64,000 nucleotides of DNA from Strigamia acuminata (GCA_949358305.1 OX442321.1:9015605-9079604), one strand, 5' to 3'. Shown: positions 1-12,723, counted from the stretch's first letter. Translations and numbers: made by a program. The notes: generated by a model from the sequence alone, not told the origin.

Positions 1-815
1 AAAAACAAAAAAACATATAACAGAACCCTCACAACACCTATAGCTGTGCCCACACGCTCTTTTCTCAATGTCAATCCACATTACACATAAATATTCAATT
101 TCCAGCAATCATGAATTTAATTCAATTAGGGAATTAGTGCCTAAGAATCAAATTAAATGCCGCTTCTTATTTCTTTTCGCCAACATTTTATTTTACGTCT
201 CAAAACTTCTTCGTCGCCAAATTTTTTTTTTAAAAAATGGAAAAGGATTTTGAAAAAGAAAAGAGAATAGAAAAGCTGATAAAAATAATAAAAAAATAAA
301 ATAAAAATTATAATTCAGCAATATCATAGGCATAGGATTCAAAAAAGGGTAACACGAAAGAGATAGTCTACTTTAATTCATCTCTCTTTCGCAAGGTGGG
401 ACCTCAACTCTAGAGAGCTGTGGGTGCAGCTGCAGGTGTGCGGGTGCTCAAGCAAAGGCGAGTTTAATCGACAAGAGAAGAAAATCTTTCAAAGGATGTC
501 TTGCTCATATTTCCAACCAAGATATATTTAATTTTCTAGGAAATCGAATTTCGACTTATTCCAGTTATATTTGTAATAATTACACCCCGAGAAAATTGAT
601 TTTCCATCCAAAACCCAATGGAAATATTAGAGCATGACTCAACCTCGATATTCTTCCAGTCCCAATAAAACCTAATTAAAATTAAAATTTTATATCAAGA
701 AACCAGTGCTAGAAACGAAAAAAATAAAAACAAATAAAAATTAAAAAGTTAAAAAACAAATTAACTTTTTTGTTTCTATTCAGAAAAAATATTAAAATTG
801 ATATAGAATTTTTGT
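1..815 (-). other. downstream of mbl coding exon 4: 3' UTR of a short form or start of the next intron
   Basis: No further Muscleblind-like exon is visible. Most of it is A+T-rich. A GC-richer patch at about 390-480 holds several PstI/PvuII-like CTGCAG and CAGCTG words on both strands, with an open minus-strand frame of about 30 codons that I do not recognise and that lacks clear splice sites. A minus-strand AATAAA at 187-192 could end a short transcript about 625 nt after the stop. Confidence 0.5.
187..192 (-). terminator. possible polyadenylation signal AATAAA
   Basis: Minus-strand AATAAA about 625 nt beyond the TAA at 816-818. The hexamer is common by chance in such A/T-rich DNA, and no clear downstream GU-rich element was found, so support is weak. 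Confidence 0.25.
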
Positions 816-1067
816 TTAATTCGGGATTTGTGGTCCTACCATAGCAGCCGCATTAGCTCTACTTTGGGCAGCCTTTAACTGTGCTTGCAAATGTGGCGGG
901 GGGTGAAAGTAACGGCACTGCTCCCGCGTGCATCTCCCTTTTATGAAATCCATACAGACCGTCACCATGCCATCGGCTGAGTCGACTGTCACGTGCTCTG
1001 GCGGGTGAGCGAAGCGGCATTCGTTTTCGGCACGCTTACAGTTGCCGCGTTGGAACTCACGGCATAC
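816..1067 (-). CDS. mbl: muscleblind coding exon 4: zinc fingers 3 and 4, with read-through stop
   Basis: Encodes residues 176-258 if read to the TAA at 816-818. Finger 3 is C177-X7-C185-X6-C192-X3-H196 ([21 protein letters not shown]). Finger 4 is C213-X7-C221-X4-C226-X3-H230, followed by [20 protein letters not shown]. The acceptor is strong: CTTGCCTCCTGATCCTTCAG, with a CTAAC branch-point match at 1093-1097. The total of 258 residues is close to fly MblC (about 243). After AAAM (codon ending at 840) the sequence GTAGGA could be a donor; vertebrate MBNL1 has an exon junction near a similar AAAM. The tail VGPQIPN would then exist only in read-through transcripts. The ORF continues upstream past 1067 into a GGAAC repeat, which I treat as intron. 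Confidence 0.93.
   Translation of the reverse strand, partial: VCREFQRGNCKRAENECRFAHPPEHVTVDSADGMVTVCMDFIKGRCTREQCRYFHPPPHLQAQLKAAQSRANAAAMVGPQIPN
834..839 (-). other. candidate internal 5' splice site in mbl coding exon 4
   Basis: Minus strand ATG|GTAGGA, phase 0, immediately after the Ala-rich AAAM end of the finger 3/4 module. It matches the donor consensus at -1 and +1 to +3, and has G at +5. Its use would remove the final seven codons and the stop and join to an exon outside the window. Strength is moderate; the argument rests on position and family knowledge. Confidence 0.5.
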
Positions 1068-3005
1068 CTGAAGGATCAGGAGGCAAGCAGAAGTTAGGAG
1101 AAAAAGATGCCAACAGAAATCACGACGACGTAACCACCGGGAAATGGAAAGGGACGGGAAGGGAAGGGAAGGGATTGGAACGGAACGGAACGGAACGGAA
1201 CGGAACGGAACGGGATGGGGAAGAAGAGGAAACAGGTATAGGGTACGCAAACTTAAGTGGAAAATCCTGCGAGAATTATTCTTTATACATTACTGAGCGC
1301 TTGATTGTATTTAACGGTATTACACGTCTCCCCTTCCCCTAAATTTCGTGACAAAACCAATTAAAATTGATTTTCCGTGTTTACTTGTCACATTATCACA
1401 GATTTTTTTTCTTTAATGTTAAGAGTCACCTCCCAAGAATAATTTTCAATAAAACAAAAGCCAAATAACTCCAATGTTTAAACAAAGGCATAAAACGATA
1501 AGAAAAATTCCACGGCATTCCACTGTTTGCGTTGCCTGGTGGCCAATTTCAAAGAAGATAATCAAGTGAACACGCACGTTTTCCTAAGCTTTTGAATACA
1601 CTTTAACTATTTTTATCAACGGCTGAGTTTAATGGAAAATAAAAATAAATAACAATAACAATAATAATAAAAAACGATACTGAAAACAAATCACTAAAAC
1701 ATCTTTGAAATTGACAACAACACCAAAAAAATCATAATAAAAGGGATAATAAACAAATAATAAAACAAAAAATGAAATAATAAAAACCATAGCAACTTTT
1801 TTCCAAACATTTGTTAAGCGCTACTTATCACTAGTTAAAAAGTGCTTACAGACTATAAGTCGGGAGTAGGAGTATACACAGGTAGAAAGGTAAGGGTATA
1901 AAAAAGGGATAAAAAACCGACGAAAATCCCAAAAAAAAAAATTTGCAGCCACACAGAGGGAGCCGGTGTCGCATGCCTGCCCCTGCCTGCGACGCCACCT
2001 ACCAGATGCGCGTGCTTCAAGGGGAAGGCGGGGGAGGGGGGCGGGTGGCCAGGCAAGAGCGTGCATTGCATGCGTCATAAGCCTTTAAACCCCAGCGCAA
2101 CAACCAAAGCGAGTGAGTTATATACCAAGAAAACAATTTTTTGTATCTTTTTTTTGTAAATATATGTATATCCTCATTGGTGGATAAATAATAAACATAT
2201 AAAATTGTTTGCAGTGAATTTGTTTTCGAGCCAACAGTGAGGAAATACATATACATACATACATTTCTGTTTAAATTAGTTTATTTCTTTTTAATTTGTA
2301 TTTGTTGATTAATATAATAACACCCTGATCATTTTTTGCAATAATTTAAGCTTTGCTGTTGTTGTGCACAGTAATTTTTTTCCCCCGTGTGGGCTGTACA
2401 ATTAAAATTATTTCAATTCCCCTTTAATTTAGATTTGATTTATATTTAAGTCCGTAGAAGCGAAATAAATTAAAATTCCCAAAATAAAATTTGTTTAAGT
2501 TATATATATCATGTTTCAAAATATATTTAAAGGACTAAAACTTAAATGATCTTTTAAAAACAGCTGGTACAATTCAAGATGTCCATTGTAACACCTGCAA
2601 AAATAACATTTAAAAAAAAAAAACATGCAAAAGAAAAGATAAAAAGAATTGCTCAAACTCATTCACACCTGACTCGTCTTACCTGAGAGCGTTAATCGTC
2701 ACTCAACACATTTTCTCCCTTTCAAGCATTAAGAAACAGAACAGCATTTTCAAGAGTAAACAAATTCTCAAACAATCCCCTCTAAATTCGTTAAATTAAA
2801 ACAAAATCTTGAGAAAAGGCTGGTGTAATTACTCTTGCATTCATTAGTTAATTAATTATCCATTTCGCTGGCATACGAAATCAATAACTTAATCTAAACT
2901 CCTAATCTAATCAATAGATAAACTGTCAAATCAGTCGTAGGTGAGGTAAAAGGGGAATAAAAAGGTGGTAAAATAAAAACAGGTGCTAAAATTAAAATCA
3001 CTTAC
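1068..3005 (-). other. mbl intron between coding exons 3 and 4
   Basis: About 1.9 kb, bounded by GTAAGT and TTCAG. Just above the acceptor it holds a pyrimidine-rich stretch on the transcribed sense (see the GGAAC array). A GC-rich patch at about 1960-2060 includes a G-run on the plus strand. The rest is A/T-rich; no gene seen. Confidence 0.85.
1157..1211. repeat. GGGAA/GGAAC pentamer array
   Basis: Plus strand: GGGAA-type units from about 1157 to 1173, then seven perfect GGAAC units at 1177-1211. In the mbl pre-mRNA this reads as GUUCC/UUCCC, a long pyrimidine-rich tract 110-155 nt upstream of the finger 3/4 exon acceptor. It is a microsatellite, so its length is likely to vary. Confidence 0.9.
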
Positions 3006-3188
3006 CTCTAAACGATCAGTCCTGGGCAACTTTTGATGTGTCACTATTGGAGTTGGTACCACATTCAAAGGTGTGGCCACGGCCTCGGCGGGCACTAAAG
3101 GCATTATGGGATTATGGGTAAGGTAAGGGTTAAAGTTGGTGGCCGTGGCAACGGTAGGAAGGCTGGTTACGTACGGATGATTGGATGC
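3006..3188 (-). CDS. mbl: muscleblind coding exon 3: inter-finger linker
   Basis: Encodes residues 115-175 (61 codons, phase 0 at both ends). The linker is low in charge and rich in Pro, Thr, Val and Ala. Seen: NPYLTHNPIMPLVP, comparable to NPYLTG in fly Mbl, and the conserved end QKLPRTDRLE that leads into finger 3. The acceptor is TTTTGTATAG and the donor a perfect GTAAGT (3000-3005). In MBNL proteins the linker separates the two zinc-finger pairs and sets how they engage separate RNA sites. Symmetric phase 0 means the exon can be skipped without a frameshift, as reported for the MBNL1 linker exon. No ORF of useful length marks this exon alone; it was recovered from splice sites plus homology. 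Confidence 0.93.
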
Positions 3189-5360
3189 CTATACAAAACA
3201 AATACCGTATAAATATACAACAAATAGAAGACAAGTATTTTCTATAAAAAAAATAAAAATTTAATTTAAAATTAAAAGCCTCCTTCGACACCTTGAAAAA
3301 GCATTCATTTGTAGATTACATTTTTTTTAAACGACATTGACAGGGTAAATGGCTCGAAAAAGCAACGTAAGGTTTGCAATTAAATTTTTTCTTATTTAAA
3401 AAAAAAAGATTGAGAAAAAAAAGAAAAAAGAATTCTTTTCCTAAGATTGAACGTGAAGGGAAGAAAACGCGAAAAAGAAAAAACCCGCAATGGAAATCGC
3501 ATCACATTTATTTCTAGAAAAGACGCCATATTTGAATGTTTTATGAAGACAGCCAAAGCACTAAGTTTTCCACCTTACTTAATCATTTATTCTTTCGCAG
3601 CAAACGTAATTCATTTCCGGGGAACGCTCTTTCATCAATAAAATTGATAAGCGTGAAAATCGCGGCTCAAACCTCAATTGTCAGGGGATTAAAGGAAATA
3701 TGATCAGTCGATCAGGCACAACACATTGATCTTCATTCAAATTCGGCTGTAACGAGTTTCACAACCGTGTACAACTCGCACCGAACAAATTTGCTTGTTA
3801 GCACTGAATCTAATACAATCAAACAATGCCAACATCCCATTAGCGCGTATAAACGACAACCTTTGTTTGTTAATCAATTCTGCCAATTACTAATCTCTTA
3901 TCATCAGTAACAAAGTCAAAAAGTGCTATAAGTTAAAGTAACACTGTCCACACCCCATGGAAAAGAAAAAGATATTGAGCTGACACGAGACTTCCCATTA
4001 AAGTATATCCAAAACAAACAGCGGCCAATCGATTGTATTCACAAATTCTCAATTTGTTTATTCATTTTTCAAAATTAAGCCTTAAAATGCAGGTGGCCAT
4101 GTTTTCAGGTCTGTTGCGGATCAAAATATTAGTGAATCGTGGTTCGTGTTATACATTGTATAAACAGAAAACTCCTTTCCGGCGAGCTTGTTGAAACTTC
4201 AACATTTTCCATCAATTTAAGATCTGAAGAATTGACAAGTATCGCTTGGCTGTCAACCGCATTTCCTCAAAACCAGTGACAGTTCTAAACAAAACGATTC
4301 AACGAATTGTCAGCTCACCATAAGACAATGTCATCAATTTTTTCTTCTTTCCACATTACAAAAAAAACTTTTGCAAAATGAAGTTTCTTAATACAATATA
4401 AAGAGTTCGGCATAAAATAATTTTTTTTTTTTTAAAAAAAACTTAATGGTTTTTATTTTATTTTTTTTATTCTTTTCACAAATTGCAGTTACAATTGCAC
4501 CAGGGAAAAGTCAATTCGTAAAAATTGAAAAATTGCTCAATCTCTTTTTCTTTTTCATTCTTTTTTTTGGCTACAGGACGCCATTGCGATTCCACAATCA
4601 AACCAAAATAGCCAAACCAAACAGCAAAATGCGAGTCAATTTCCGTTTTTTCGCTCCTAAAATCGCAATAAACCCGAACCTATTCACGTTTATTACGGTT
4701 TATCTTTAAAATCATTGTAAAAAGAATTTGATAGCTAAACTTCATTCAACTACTGCTTAACCTCACATTTTCCCCTCCTACACAATTTAAAACATACAAC
4801 AAAACAACAACAACAAAATAAAAAAAAGAAATAAAGAAACATTCATTGTGAATGTGAAAAAATGTCTATTATCCACTTCAGGGATAGCGCTCGGCCTTGA
4901 GAATGTAGTGGGAAAGATGAATTCACAGCTTCAGTTTCTCCACCAAAAATGATCAATGAACAGTAGCAAGTGCGCAGTAATTGCACGGGAACTTCATTAC
5001 CCCCTGTTTGGCGCGTGCATGAGGCCATCCATCTTTTGTTCTCGCACTCGCTTGTCCATAAACCGATTTATTCTTCCAACAAATTTTGTCTTACCGAACA
5101 ACGGTTGCATTATTCATCATTAAGCCGCAGCAGTCGAACAAATCCAATCATCAAAACGGAAATATCTCCATAAACAAACTTAGCAGGCAGATGGACACAC
5201 AACACAAGCCTATTACCATCAAGCAGCCATAAAAAGGCACATGCACGAGACGCATCAGTAAAAGGTGGGCCTGTCATCCGGGCCACGTGTGGGAGAAAGC
5301 GATAAGAGGCATCTTTTTAGTGCGGGGGTAGATGGAAGCCATTGTTCCTCTCCCGACGGT

Positions 5361-5392
<32 letters not shown>

Positions 5393-6586
5393 GAGAGATG
5401 GCGATGCGAGGTGGCACATGCGACGAAAAAATAGCATTTGACAGCAACATCTATTAATTAAGATTAGCTAGAGGGACCCAACTTACTTCTTATAAACGTC
5501 CCCCGACAAAATTTAATTAGCAACCACCACACCACCCACTGAAGGAACCTTATCTCTAATCACTCATGCACTTAAAACCCTCACCCGACCGAACCCCTTC
5601 TATGCCATGCCTTCCCACCAAAGATGTCGGATCAATTAAGAGTCATTGAGTTGGCGGCATGTTGTCGAGTTATCGCAAGCATCTGAAAAAGGTGTCTGAT
5701 GCAGGAGTGAAATGAAAGGATTAATTGAGGAGTTGAGTTTAAATTGCATAACTTAACAAAAAATTAATTAAATCACCTATTTTACTCTGAATAATAATAA
5801 TTAAAATTTGCATTTAGATATAATGATGATATACTCCGTGCATCCCGGATTTTTAGTGCATTATTTTTAGTTTCTCTATGGTGTTAGTATTTGACTCGAT
5901 TAATTAACACAATCATAAATAATGACGACTAGAAAAGGAAATCATAAAAAATCATATAAAAACCAAACCAAACAAAACAAAAATGTTAATTCAAATGAAT
6001 GCAAGTTAGGCGAAATCATTATTTCTAAAAAAAAATAAATAAAACAAAACAAAAATAATAGAAATAATATTTTTTTATAGAAATAAAGCAAAACAAAAAA
6101 CAAAAACAAAAAAAAAATTAACAAATTACTAACCATAGAGGCAAGCATCCCAGCCAGTGGATGTGAATATGGAAATTTGCCGGAGACCTCCAAAAGAATA
6201 AAAATTAATCCATCCAATATTATATTAAAATATAAACAGTTAATGTGAAATAATAATCATATAAATATAATAAATATATATATATATAAATTTGAGAAAG
6301 GCTGAGAGGAAGTTGTGAGAGGAGGAGGAGGAAATAAAGAAAATTAAATGAAGACAAGTTGCTGATGGTGTAACACACGAACGTCTTCGCAAGCTGCACA
6401 AATCAAATTAGTTTGTTTAACCCCTTTTTACATGCTCTTTTTGCCATGCAGATAAAATCCTAGGCTTTATTAATTCAAGACCAAATTACACGAAACAACA
6501 ACTCTCGACAAATTCACTTCATAAAATTTCAGCTATTTACTCAAATAAATAAATGAATAAAGAAAGTTTCGACGCACCAAACTTAC
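3189..6586 (-). other. mbl intron between coding exons 2 and 3
   Basis: About 3.4 kb. It is A/T-rich with a more complex block at about 5150-5650 that holds a GA microsatellite, a CACGTG site and one copy of a 23-nt dispersed word. No coding exon or RNA gene was recognised. Confidence 0.85.
5361..5398. repeat. (GA)n microsatellite
   Basis: GA dinucleotide run of about 38 nt interrupted once by GC. GAGA-type runs recur at 19105, 38854 and 47951. Confidence 0.95.
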
Positions 6587-6748
6587 CACAGCAGGTATCT
6601 GGCCATGTAACATTGGTTGCAATGGCATCTGCTGTAAGAGGGCGTTCTTCAAAGCCAAATGATTTCGCCCGTTAACCAGGAGCTGGTCTTTCAAATGCTG
6701 AGGTGGATGGAAGTATTTGCAAGGTGGTTTTTCCCTGTTACACCGACC
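6587..6748 (-). CDS. mbl: muscleblind coding exon 2: remainder of zinc finger 2
   Basis: Encodes residues 61-114 (54 codons, phase 0 at both ends). It starts [20 protein letters not shown], which completes finger 2 as C55-X7-C63-X6-C70-X3-H74. The X6 spacing with a Pro-Pro pair matches fly Mbl; vertebrate MBNL has X4 here. The conserved segment [17 protein letters not shown] follows, then a Gln/Met/Pro-rich start of the linker ending in GQIPAV. The splice sites are ATTTATAG (acceptor, T-rich but not a strong polypyrimidine tract) and GTAAGT (6581-6586). Skipping this exon would keep the frame but destroy finger 2, because only C55 would remain from the first coding exon. Confidence 0.95.
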
Positions 6749-9700
6749 CTATAAATAATTCAAAATACATTAATAAATATGAATTCGTAAAAGCAAAAAA
6801 AAAAATTGACATTTCAACTTTAAATTCAATGAATTATAAGAAATAGAAAAAAGTATGATACAAGTTTAGAAATAAAAAAAAGTAAATAAAGCTCTGTGAA
6901 TGGAATTCTGATAACTCTATTGACGTCCACAACACGTCGGGTTACTATTGACCAAATAAATTAGAAAATAGAGAAGAGAAAAAAAATTTAAAACCTAAAA
7001 TTACTTTTTCTCTCTCCTTTTTTTTATTGGTAAATCAAACTTTATTAAAGACGAGTTCAACAACTTTTTTTTTAATACCATTAATTAAATAAATTTATAC
7101 GCAATAAATATTTCATTCGGGAATGGAATAAAACAAATTTCATTCCCCTAATATAATAATCCTACAGAATATGTGGAAGATTTAATTGAAAAAATGTTCT
7201 TCCAGCAGAGTAACAACTGATGCAAATGAAAAAACTTAAAACCCCAATGAGCTAATTTGTAATTTCAAACTTTTCCCCCTCGTTATCCCCACGATCAAAC
7301 TTCTTTTCTGTTGCACGGCTCACTACTTTCCTTTCGCGACGCCAACACCTGTTTCAGGCTTTTCAGCACACGTGGGCAGACTAAAGTAGAAAAGAAAAGT
7401 CAACTTGGGCCTAAAACTCCATTTTATTGCGCTCAATTTAATCAACCTTTTCAAAGTCGAACGACTTCATAAAAACACCGCGACAAACCGATCTTTGATT
7501 ACATTTAAATTACCACATTTTATTTAAATTGACCTATTTGCCACCCTATAGTACACCCTACCGAAACTAAAATCATAAACTAACCAAATCTATTATTTAA
7601 ACATTTTTTTTTCAAATGTCACTTCAGTGTCAAATTATTCTATCACGTTATTGCATTACAGAGCTCAACTTTCTTATCCTTAAAGTTGACCCGTTTGTTT
7701 ACCCTTATCTTTTTATTTTTACATACATTTTTATTGCCGGTTTGAAAAAAAATAAAATAAACATGTATGCAAATTCAAATCCTGTGATATATTGTATATT
7801 CAAAACAAATTTCATACACGAGGAAAAGCCACAGCCAAATTTTATAAATAAAAAATATATAAATAAATAAAAAATTCTCTTTCTCTTTTTTTTTGTTTTT
7901 TAAACTGTATCTCAAAAACTCACGTAAAATTTTCTTAATTTAGTTTTTTCAATATTACTTGTCCACAAATAGCACATCATAATCATAGCTTTATTTTTAC
8001 TCATTACGTTGTAAATATGCTTAAATTGGCCTAGTTAATGCACTATACATAGTAAGTCGTGATGTGCGCGTATGGAGTATGGATCCAAAGTGCATTATGG
8101 GATTAAATCCTCGTCACATTAAGTTGACATTTCTTCACGTACACGTGTGAAACCACCAATAAACCTACGAACAAACTAATTTAACTAAACACTTTTCTAC
8201 AGCCATCTATTGTCCAAAAAACACAACCACTTAATGTATGAATCAATATACAATATATTTTTCCCACCATTACAATAATTTCTACCTCATTTCAACGTAT
8301 CGTTACATTACATCCCATCCCCTTTAAAAATAAAGTAACACTGCGATTATACACAAATGTAATCGGATTATTTTGACATTCTTTGTTATGTTCATTAACA
8401 ACGTAATGCAATGCGAAATAAATTAATTATAAGCATTTTACATCTTTTCAACAAAAGAACACAAGGAATTAAAAATTAAAAATTAAAAAAACAAAAAAAA
8501 TTTGAATAAAATATTGAAATCTCATCTGCAGAGCAAATTAAAGACCCAAAGCAATCAAAAAATAAAATAATTAACATTCTTCCCCCTCGGAAAAAAAAAA
8601 CATATATTTAGTTCAAAAAACGTCCATTGGTCTTTCTGGAAGAATGTGCAATGTCTGTTACTGTCACACATCTTGACGTACTCGTCCAGTGGACAAATTG
8701 CCGGCCTCGCCAGGACCTCATGACTGCCGCCCTCGTCATTAGAAGGTGCTTCGATCCACCACCAGAGAGGATGATAGAAAGAGAAAGAGAGGGTAGGACA
8801 GTAAGTGTGGCGCCTGCATGTCTGTCGTCATCGATCCGAACCACCCATGCAGCCACTTCTTCTTCCCCCACCCTCCCTTTATACCTGCTTCAGCAGCACA
8901 CATACGTCGACGCACATATATCCTTATGACAAGCACTCCTTGTGATAGAACAAATCCAAGCGTTAAGATAATGGCTTCTTGCTCGCAACGGCTCGACAGA
9001 AAAGGAATGGAACTAAACTAAATAACGATTGATGCCATTTTCCACCAACTCAATATTTCTAAATAAAATTAAAGTCCTTGCAAAAACAAAACTCTCATTT
9101 ATAAACACCCTGTCTACTTGTTTACCTTCAATTTCTCGCCAGTTATTAAGCCAGGATCAACACCAGAATCGCTCAAATTTATTTCCAAATAAATAATGCA
9201 GAAATATTAAACAAATTTCCATTTTTTTCCTTCCTCCTCATGCAGTGTGTGGTTGCAATTTGACATACAACATTCTATCAACTAATCGAAATAAGAACAA
9301 CAACAAAAAAATCGCATGAACAACACGAACGCCACATGGTGCCCGATAAATAACTCCATTCAAATAACAGCAACTTATATTTTCGATTTATATTCTTATT
9401 TATTTAGTTATTATTTTTTAAAAATGTATTAATTCTTAATCTTTTGTTCCTGTAACGCCACCTTGGCGCTTCAATATTTTGATTCGACTTAATTAATTTA
9501 ACTAGAGAACAATGTTGTTTTAGCGAAAGCTTCAACTCGTTTTCCACTCCAACAAACCTTGTAATTAAAACGCACAATATGATAAACCAGACTCTTAATC
9601 CTCATTAGTAATCCCAACGTTCATCCAAAATTAAATAACCTTGTTAACATTCAATCAATAAATATCAAACAAATCCCCGTGCGTGGCGCTTTTCCATTTT

Positions 9701-10721
9701 GTCAACAATCGATCGACACAGAATGCATCCGCCCACACCTTTAGCCAGTCGCACGCGGTGCACAAGACGCCACTCCGTCTCGCTGGGGCAGCCAAACGGG
9801 CGCCTATACCCGGCGGCGTGGCAGACTACCACTACTACCCTTCCCTTCGTGTGGCGTCTTCTACCTGCAACAACCCCGTGATTGATTCTCCGAGAACAAA
9901 ACAAGCGAGCGCGGTTTCTATGTGTGTAAACGTGGCCAATGGGCTTTTAGAACGAGCCGATATTTCTCAATTTCACAACAAAAATACGGGAAAAAAGTAA
10001 AAATGAAAGTTGCAAAAGATGTAGAAAATTCCATTTTGCCTCTCGCCCTCGTCATTTATCACGTATTTGCCTATTTCCCCCCACCCCGTTTTCTAATAAA
10101 ATAAAACGGAGAAACACACAATTTTGAAGAATGATCCGATATATAAATTGGCATTTTTCAAATATCACCAAACAAATCCCGAAAAAGAAAAACAAAGACT
10201 GAAAGCACCGCCTTGAACGCACTTACCGGCATCACTGCACAGCATTTATTTTGCTTTTTCTAAAAACTGCACATACAAAAAAGCTTTTATACATTTCTAA
10301 AACTTAGAAAAATCCAATAAACCTAGCCGAGATAAATAAAAACTCCAAGCCAGAACTTGTGTTTTATTTCCATTTTAATCATTTTATACACGGTATTTCC
10401 AATTTCTGGTTCGATACACCTTCAAAGTAAATACCTGATGGAAAACGCAGACTAGATCCTAATTCGATTTCTTTTTAATTCACCTACTCTACTCTCCCAT
10501 CCCCTTTAAAACTCTATCCCCTCTCTTTTTAAAATCCTCTCCTTTGCCTACATCAAAAATCTAGAGCTCATCTGCTCGCTATGACTCCGCATGCCATCAT
10601 CTAGTGGCACATTGGCATGCCAAGCGAGTAAAAGGTGTTCCTTGCGGCGAACTCAGCAGTTTCTCGTATTACGAACGAATTAAAGAGACCGAGCAACCAA
10701 AAGAGATCGACTTGGACCGAG

Positions 10722-10732
10722 GCGCCCCCTAG
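10722..10732 (-). promoter_or_regulatory. CTCF-core-like word
   Basis: GCGCCCCCTAG on the plus strand matches the conserved core of the CTCF motif on the reverse strand. The flank (ACTGGAT) fits poorly. Single match, weak evidence. Confidence 0.2.
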
Positions 10733-12340
10733 ACTGGATTTTGCCATCCACGTGCGGGGCGCAGGGGTCTGTGAGTGGCGTCTGTTGGGGTTCCTTGTGC
10801 GCATTCAATCCGTGCTCGGAATGAAGACGGAGCCACGGTAATATTACCCTTCGGCTACCAATAGAAAGAAAAAAAAGAAGGGGCATTTGGGGGAAGGGGG
10901 GGGGGGCAAGCGGCCCGTTGCACGAGGCATGAATTTTTTAATGGGACACGCGAGAGTTGCAGTCATGTAAAATTCACCAGTTAATTTTCAGATTGGTGCA
11001 GTCTATGCGTGCGCTGCATCGTGAACGGAAAATGGGGACAATTGAGTGAGAATAAAAATGTTAGTGAAGGTAAAAATAAAAAAAATAAAAAAAATTTAAA
11101 AAATGCTACAAAAACCTAATAAATAAAAAATAAAAATAAAGAGATCCAATTGTTTTCTTTATTTATTCACGGTAATTAATTGTTTAAGACGAGGATGAAA
11201 ACAAATTTAGATTTTTTTTTATTTTTCTCAAAAAGTTTAATTTAATTTTCCTTTGTCGGAGAAAAGCGTTGGCGTTGCTTTAAAGCGGTTTCATAACCAA
11301 CATAATTTATTGCAATAACTAAAATTATTGTCACGTCTCGAGTCTACTGAAGCACCCTTTAACAATCCAGACGATGGAATGTGGAGATGTTGGGGCCATC
11401 AGAGACAAGAGTACAAAAGGAAGGGAGAGAAAGTGGGGGCAAAATGTGGATCGTTGACAATTGGTGGTCAAGGGTCTACGCTCCCATCTTTTCAATTAGC
11501 CACCAACGTCCACTTGTCCTGAAGCCAAGTCCAGCGGAGCACCAGGCTGACCATTGGGACGACCAACCCTGACCGAATCAATAGCAGCCATCTGTACTAA
11601 ATACGTGACATCACAAGTTACCCGAAACGACTCCTCAAGCGATCTTAAAAAGCGCCCGGTCATCAAATTTTCCGAGCACTGCCTTCGATAAATGAAATTA
11701 TTTTTTCAAAAAAAAAATCAAAAAAAAAAAAAAATCTGGAAATTGAAATAAGAAAATTGACTTTATCAGACACCAATAAACGCATCCGTCAAAAGCATTC
11801 CACGCTATACTTTCAAACTCATAAGCCCCGCCAACTATTTTTAAAATGCATCCGCATTAGACCGTAGGAATTCGCCAGCCCTCACCCTCACCAAACCCTC
11901 TTTTGCAAGTGGTTGCTTGATACTAAACAGCGTTATTTATCATTCTACACGACTTTCTTGACTAAAAATAAATAAGTAAATTAAGTGTGCGCCATTCCAA
12001 CATCGTGCATTATAAATACCCAAAGTTTTGCAACTTTAAACTTCATTCAGATAAAGATAGAAAAAAATATAAATAAAAAACTTTAAACTTTTTTTCCCCT
12101 CCTTCGCTTCCCTTCCCTTCCCTTTCCATTTTCCATTTCAGTTTAGTTATTAGGTGACATCGCCATATTGTTTACAGCAGTCTATCTTGTCAAGGCCCAA
12201 TTAAGCCTAATACGAAAAGATGAGATAAGATGTCATTTACTCAAATCTCAACTCGTATGTCTGTCTAAGACGGACGCCTGGAGCTTTATGACCAACATCC
12301 GCCACAATTTCTAGTCCCCTCCCTTACTGGATGTGGCCGC

Positions 12341-12354
12341 GTTGCTATGGTAAC
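12341..12354. promoter_or_regulatory. RFX X-box
   Basis: GTTGCTATGGTAAC fits RYYNYY-N2-RRNRAC fully. A degenerate second copy (GTTGCTATAGTAAAC) follows at 12357-12371. Confidence 0.5.
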
Positions 12355-12715
12355 CTGTTGCTATAGTAAACTGTTGCTCAAGCATCTACTGACCTTCAAC
12401 GTCGCCTTGTATTCCCAACACAACACCACATGCATTAAACCTCGAAAAACACACTTAGGAAATTGGCAAATTAAAAAATAAAAAAAAATTGGCGGTAAAA
12501 AAACATGAATGCACGGCTCGCCGACATTTCATTTTAGAAACAAATAAAAACCCCCGGACTCGCGAAACACAATCGAATTCAAAACCGCCCCGCCACTAAC
12601 GACCATTTTGATGGCTTTAATTTTTACGATGTTTGTGCCGATTACAAACAACAATCGTACATTTCAGCGTCCGTTTATATCTCATCTTTCCACTATCTAC
12701 ATTAGTAATCCCTAA

Positions 12716-12723
12716 TGACGTCA
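12716..12723. promoter_or_regulatory. full CRE (TGACGTCA)
   Basis: Exact 8-mer for CREB/ATF factors, in the intron between coding exons 1 and 2. Confidence 0.45.

Noticed and set aside
1068-1250. Open upstream extension of the finger 3/4 exon (Ser/Phe/Pro repeats)
   Set aside because: It is the GGAAC/GGGAA microsatellite in translation. A strong acceptor at 1068-1069 and the conserved VCREF start place the exon boundary at 1067.
10219-10260. Minus-strand donor CCG|GTAAGTGC in the intron between coding exons 1 and 2
   Set aside because: The only nearby acceptors would give a 14- or 40-nt exon with no open frame; probably chance.
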